The notes beneath the pieces were generated by a model. The model was not told where the DNA came from and made no database searches. It saw only the letters and a program-made list of their open reading frames with translations. The position numbers were made by a program, and so were the translations under genes. A stretch of 64,000 bases of DNA from an uncultured Tenacibaculum sp. (GTDB lineage: Bacteria; Bacteroidota; Bacteroidia; Flavobacteriales; Flavobacteriaceae), in the NCBI GenBank assembly GCA_947496185.1, contig CANMCD010000004.1, forward strand, positions 1 through 64,000, read 5' to 3'. Below, in pieces: positions 59,891-64,000 of the stretch. How positions within the stretch are numbered: the stretch's first letter is position 1; each line of letters opens with the position of its first letter.

Positions 59891-60100
59891 AAAGGGGGAC
59901 TTCAATCTTTAGTATTCCATATAGCTATTGCCATTGGAGGTAAAAAAGGGGGACATACAAGGGCAAAAAAGGGACATATACAGGGTTTTAATAATGGGGA
60001 TTAATACATACCTTAGTTAAATGGAGACTAGCTTTAGTCTCTAGAACTTGTAAAATGGGGGGACATTCATAGGTTCTCAATAAAGGGGGGACTTCAGTCG
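59891..60100 (+). repeat. Cluster of G-rich motifs (AAAGGGGGAC)
   Basis: GGGGGAC or GGGGGGAC preceded by an A/T-rich stretch occurs at 59894, 59948, 60057 and 60085, with a shorter GGGAC at 59971. The complement GTCCCCC occurs at 61844 next to the promoter of the last gene. Such G-runs stand out in this AT-rich genome. They might be protein-binding sites, or multiple end repeats of an IS21-like element, but no transposase is present. Confidence 0.5.
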
Positions 60101-60853
60101 TACCAATTGCTTTGTGGTTTTTAATTAAAAAGCTATCAAAACCTAAAAGAAGGGGAGAAATAATATGGTTAAAGAAAAGGGGGCTTTTCTTAATATTAGT
60201 TTTGATAGCTTTTGAATCAAAAAAGAAACAATTAAAAAACCGATTCAAAGATACCAACAAACTACCCCTCAATTCCTTCTGTAGTAACATTGAAGCATTT
60301 TTTTCTTAAATAACTATATTACACAAGAATACTACGTCAATCCTTAGTTTATCTCAAAATCGACTGAAAAATTCTTTTATCCTATTCAGGAACATTAACA
60401 CTATAAAAAATCACTGATTTTCAACAACATACACATACACAACAATACTACATATTACTATTTTAACGAAGAAAAATAAAAAAACCACCTATTTATCAAT
60501 AATAAAACACAAAAGTTTGTGGACACAACCAAAAGTCTACACCTCATACTGTTTGTGATAAAAATCACGCAAAAATCAATTATTTTTTTTCTCATTATCC
60601 AAGATAAAAAAAAACATAGCCTTAGCTACTATTTATTTTTTAACGAATGAGAATACGAAGAAGAAACCATTTACACCTGAAATTTTAATGCTCTAAATAG
60701 TGTTATTTTATATAAAACTAGTAACGTTAGGTTTTACAATAATTTTAACTCGAATAATATATTTAGTCACCATACACAAAGACTGATTACATAAAAACAC
60801 TAAGGATTACCCAGGAATAACTATTAAAAAAGCGATAAGAAAAATATACCTAC

Positions 60854-60910
60854 AAAAAAAAGGAGTGTCTAGCGAAACTCCTTTCATAAAGAATAATTTT
60901 AACCTTTTAC
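60854..60910 (-). ncRNA. Candidate small RNA (about 57 nt)
   Basis: Read leftward, TTTG (60944-60947), 19 nt, then TAATTTTG (60917-60924) is an almost ideal Bacteroidota promoter. About 50 nt downstream a hairpin (AAAGGAGT/ACTCCTTT, 60859-60884) is followed by eight T, an intrinsic terminator. A 12-codon frame beginning MKGVSLD runs through the hairpin but is probably chance. Confidence 0.5.
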
Positions 60911-60961
60911 TAAACACAAAATTATTCTGCTCTATTTAAACATCAAATCAAAAACCAAATT

Positions 60962-61032
60962 AAAAATAGCTCCCGAAGGAGCTAGATTAACAATTAATCA
61001 CAGCTATTTCCCAATTAATCTGAACAAACCAT
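60962..61032 (-). ncRNA. Candidate small RNA (about 71 nt) with UUCG-loop terminator
   Basis: Read leftward, TAAGTTTG (61039-61046) is a perfect -7 box. It is followed about 50 nt later by a hairpin with stem TAGCTCC/GGAGCTA closing a TTCG loop (60967-60984) and five T. The stable tetraloop supports RNA-level function. A clear -33 box is lacking. Confidence 0.45.
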
Positions 61033-61836
61033 TTGAAACAAACTTATAGATAATATAACTATATAACACTCTTGTAGTAACAATGAAGCACAATATAAAA
61101 CACTAACTATCAAGAAAAAACCATAAATCACTGATTATTTCACCTCTCTATGTGATTACACAACTTTAGTTACAGAACATAGAAGGTCACTGCTTTTAGA
61201 GACTATTTCAACTAACAAAAAACTAATTTTAAATGAGTCTTCATCTTGAAGTAAAATTGATGAGACTAATAAATAGTATTCATTAACACTACAAACTTCA
61301 CCATTCTTTTATGTCATACCAAAACAAGCAAAAGTTAGTGACAAAATCAGCAAAATGATTTTTTTTAAGAAAATTAAATTTCCCCAGAAAAACAACTAAC
61401 AAAACTTTGTACAGTATCAATTAAAAAGAATAATAAAACACATAGAAAATTAAAAAACTAGAAAATATCAGTGGAAAAGTGAAAAACTAACTGCATATTT
61501 CTCTTGTGGGAGAAACATAAAAAACACTAAGTTTTCAATCAGTGAGTACAAAATACACAGTTAGTATAAACTACTACTACGTCAGCAAAAATAGCAAAAA
61601 AATTAAATTTAAAAAAAGCCCAAAAAAACACTAACCACTAAATCACAACAAATTAAGTAAATATAAATTCAGATTGATAAAAAAACATTTAACTTACAAG
61701 AGAGAAATTCTCTAAATCAACCCAGTTAAAACCTCCAAAAAACAAAAAAACTGCAATTAAAAAACTTAACTATTAAGGTATTATAACTTTTTATATATTT
61801 AACATCACTAAACAGTTATTTTATAAAACTAGTTTT

Positions 61837-61844
61837 TAGCTTTG
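61837..61844 (+). promoter_or_regulatory. -7 box of the metallophosphoesterase gene
   Basis: TAGCTTTG matches TAnnTTTG and is followed at once by TCCCCCTTTA, the complement of the G-rich motif seen at 59891-60100. The leader to the ATG at 61898 is about 45 nt. Confidence 0.5.
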
Positions 61845-61897
61845 TCCCCCTTTATACAACAAAATACAACTAACTAACATAAATCACTTTATCAACT

Positions 61898-64000
61898 ATG
61901 AAAATTCACCATACAAAAAAAAGCTTTTGTTTTCTACTACTGGGCTTTCTTTTATCATGTGCTTCATACAAAGCAAAATACTCTAATGATAAGTACACAA
62001 AAAAAATAGATACTTCTAAAAACGTTCTTCATTCATTTTATCTAATAGGTGATGCAGGAAATGCTAACTTAGGAGAAAAGCCTATCGCATTAACATATTT
62101 AAAAAAAGAAATCGAAAATACTGGAAAAAATAGTACCGTCTTATTTCTTGGTGACAATATTTATCCAGAAGGTTTACCTAAAAAAGACACTCCTGAACGA
62201 GAACTAGCTGAATATCGTTTGCAAACACAAATTAATGCTGTTAAAAACTTTAAGGGAAACCCGATTTTTATCCCAGGCAATCATGATTGGTATAATGGTT
62301 TGAAAGGGCTAAAACGGCAAGAAAAAATAATTGAAAAAGCGCTCGGAAAAAACACTTTCTTACCCGAAAATGGTTGTGGATTAAAAAAAGTAACAATTAA
62401 CGAGTCAATTACCCTTATCGTTATTGATAGTCGATGGTTTATCACAGACTGGAATGACCATCCAACCATCAACGAAAAATGCGACATCAAAACTCGTGAA
62501 CGCTTTGAAGCCGAACTTTGGGGACTATTAAAGAAAAATCGTTACAAAAATGTTGTAATTGCCACACATCACCCTCTATTTAGCAACGGTCCTCATGGAG
62601 GTAGTTTTTCGTTTAAAGATCATATGTCTCCTATACCTGTATTAGGAACATTAAAAAACATGTTACGCTCACATGCTGGAATACAAACCGATAACTTTAA
62701 CAAAAATTACGCTAAATTTATTGAGAAAGTAAAATTTGTCTCAAAAGATTTTAAAAATAATATTGTTTTTGTTAGCGGACACGAACACAACCTACAGTAT
62801 ATAGAAAACGAAGGCTACAAACAAGTTATTAGTGGAGCTGGTTCAAAACAGTCTCCAGCTTTAGTAGGATATGGCGCACAATTTACCTATGGCAACTTTG
62901 GATATGCTAAACTAAATTATTACAAAAATGGTGCTGCAAGTATCACCTATTATGCAGCGAATAGTGAAGATAAAAATAATGTATTATTTACCAAAGAAAT
63001 TATTCCTCCCAAAAAAATCATCAAGGATTTTAACTTTGAGGAATATAACGAACACAAAAAGTTTATTGAAACCTCTATTTACCCACAAGAAGCTACCGAG
63101 GTATCTGGACTACATGAATTTATGTGGGGAGAATTACACAGAGAAAAGTACGGTAAAAAAATAAAAGTTCCTGTCTTAGAATTGGACAGTGTTTTTGGTG
63201 GACTTAAGCCCATTCGAAGAGGTGGCGGAAACCAAACGAACTCTCTACGTCTCGAAAATAATGAAGGGAAACAATATGTACTTCGATCAATGTACAAAGA
63301 TGGAAGCAGAATTATGGGCGGAGTACTAAAGGGAACTTTTTTAATTGATGTTATCCAAGATGTATTCACCATGTCACACCCTTTTGCAGCCTTTGTTATC
63401 CCAGATATGGCAGAAGCAGTTAATATATACCATACCAACCCAAAACTGTATTATATGCCAAAACAACCCGCTCTTGGCAAATACAATGATCTTTTTGGAG
63501 GTGGATTGTATTTACTAGAAGAACGACCTGCGGGTAACAGAGAGGATGTTGATAGCTTTGGCAATTCTACCAAAATTGTTAACACCTTCGATGTTTTAGA
63601 AAAAATACGAAAAAACGGAACACATTTTGTCGATCAAAAATGGGTAGTACGCTCTCGTTTATTTGACATGGTCATTGGAGATTGGGACCGCCATGAAGAT
63701 CAATGGAGGTGGGCTTCGTTTAAAACCGAAAATGATAAAACATACTATCGTCCTATACCTCGTGACAGAGATCAACCCTTTTCTAAATTTGACGGAGTGA
63801 TGATTCCTTTAGTCAAACTTTTTGTTCCATTAGTAAAAAACATGCAAACTTTTGAGAACAACATCAAAGACATGAAATGGTACAATAATTATCCTAGATT
63901 TTTTGATGCTGAATTTTTAAATAGGCTTACATTAAATGAATGGTTGACAGAAGTAGCATACATTCAAAAACATTTAACCGATGAAGTAATTGAGGAAGCG
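61898..64000 (+). CDS. Lipoprotein metallophosphoesterase, 3' end outside window
   Basis: The open frame begins MKIHHTKKSFCFLLLGFLLS with the lipobox ending at a Cys (SCASYKAK) and continues for 701 codons to the window edge. The calcineurin-like phosphoesterase motifs are in order: GDAGN, FLGDNIYP, GNHDWY, THHPLFS and SGHEHNLQY. After about residue 400 a second region follows (FGGLKPIRRGGGNQTNSLRL, GDWDRHEDQWRW, RDRDQPF) that belongs to large Bacteroidota surface phosphoesterases. The end, perhaps an outer-membrane barrel, is not visible. Confidence 0.88.
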   Translation, partial: MKIHHTKKSFCFLLLGFLLSCASYKAKYSNDKYTKKIDTSKNVLHSFYLIGDAGNANLGEKPIALTYLKKEIENTGKNSTVLFLGDNIYPEGLPKKDTPERELAEYRLQTQINAVKNFKGNPIFIPGNHDWYNGLKGLKRQEKIIEKALGKNTFLPENGCGLKKVTINESITLIVIDSRWFITDWNDHPTINEKCDIKTRERFEAELWGLLKKNRYKNVVIATHHPLFSNGPHGGSFSFKDHMSPIPVLGTLKNMLRSHAGIQTDNFNKNYAKFIEKVKFVSKDFKNNIVFVSGHEHNLQYIENEGYKQVISGAGSKQSPALVGYGAQFTYGNFGYAKLNYYKNGAASITYYAANSEDKNNVLFTKEIIPPKKIIKDFNFEEYNEHKKFIETSIYPQEATEVSGLHEFMWGELHREKYGKKIKVPVLELDSVFGGLKPIRRGGGNQTNSLRLENNEGKQYVLRSMYKDGSRIMGGVLKGTFLIDVIQDVFTMSHPFAAFVIPDMAEAVNIYHTNPKLYYMPKQPALGKYNDLFGGGLYLLEERPAGNREDVDSFGNSTKIVNTFDVLEKIRKNGTHFVDQKWVVRSRLFDMVIGDWDRHEDQWRWASFKTENDKTYYRPIPRDRDQPFSKFDGVMIPLVKLFVPLVKNMQTFENNIKDMKWYNNYPRFFDAEFLNRLTLNEWLTEVAYIQKHLTDEVIEEA

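Larger units (their letters stand above)
60101..61836. other. Gene desert, about 1.7 kb
   Basis: I find no credible protein gene. A rightward 65-codon frame at 60112-60309 is Lys-rich with no features. The stretch is very AT-rich. The only clear structures are two leftward intrinsic terminators with upstream promoter boxes, listed as RNA candidates. Confidence 0.6.

Noticed and set aside
60112-60309. 65-codon rightward Lys-rich frame in the gene desert
   Set aside because: No motif, no promoter box and low-complexity composition; best explained by chance.
59891-61850. Complete IS21-family insertion sequence
   Set aside because: The G-rich motifs recall multi-repeat IS ends, but no IstA or IstB coding sequence lies between them.
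1-64000. CRISPR arrays
   Set aside because: No regularly spaced repeats with unique spacers were seen; the repeat clusters found have short units and no spacers.

Overview
The window looks like the chromosome of a low-GC member of the Flavobacteriaceae (phylum Bacteroidota). The signs are many promoters with the Bacteroidota -7 box TAnnTTTG, a TonB-dependent receptor, DUF349, DUF368 and PorT-type proteins, KdsA, a tmRNA tag GEENYALAA, and strongly AT-rich intergenic DNA. I infer the family from gene content only and cannot name the species.

Region 1 (1 to about 12820) is the early half of a prophage or phage-like element. A long leftward operon (10553 to 1275) holds small regulators, an OB-like protein, a RecE-type exonuclease, a DUF1376 replication protein, a serine recombinase and a C5-methyltransferase-like protein. 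Rightward genes near 10.7-12.7 kb encode small DNA-binding or coiled-coil proteins and a CI/S24-type repressor. A membrane-protein cargo gene sits in opposite orientation at 8281. Structural genes are not visible and would lie further left. A twice-repeated three-site iteron module inside the DUF1376 gene is a candidate phage origin.

Region 2 (12821-31542) is a second integrated element of about 18.7 kb, inserted at the 3' end of the tmRNA gene. Its ends share a 13-bp core copied from the tmRNA acceptor stem and carry identical 21-bp tandem arm-type repeats. In order it has a tyrosine integrase, a copper/silver-type RND efflux operon (HYC_CC_PP protein, CusA, CusC, HMA-MauE, CusB, HMA lipoprotein), a divergent leftward metal operon (DUF6660, TonB receptor, Fur-family regulator, DUF3703), a mobilization module (coiled-coil membrane protein, relaxase, MobC-like protein, candidate oriT), a replication module (Toprim primase, iteron-like cluster, SF3-like helicase), a HTH_17 protein and a membrane cargo protein. 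The first element ends on the same core with its own different tandem repeats at exactly the same 43-nt distance, so the two elements appear to sit in tandem at one tmRNA site.

Region 3 (31544-59350) is ordinary chromosome: tmRNA, a saccharopine/alanine dehydrogenase-like enzyme, KdsA, a transglutaminase-like protein, M28 and S8 peptidases, a five-repeat DUF349 protein, AroE, two DUF368 transporters flanking a beta-barrel protein, TamB, TsaD, an LTA-synthase-like sulfatase, a BNR-repeat protein, DUF2490, DUF819 and DUF4369 proteins. Two inverted copies of a 160-bp element with 15-bp terminal inverted repeats lie at 39501 and 52729.

Region 4 (59351-61897) is a 2.5-kb gene desert with a cluster of G-rich motifs, a broken secreted-protein ORF and two candidate small RNAs, each with a promoter box and an intrinsic terminator. 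The window ends inside a lipoprotein metallophosphoesterase gene.
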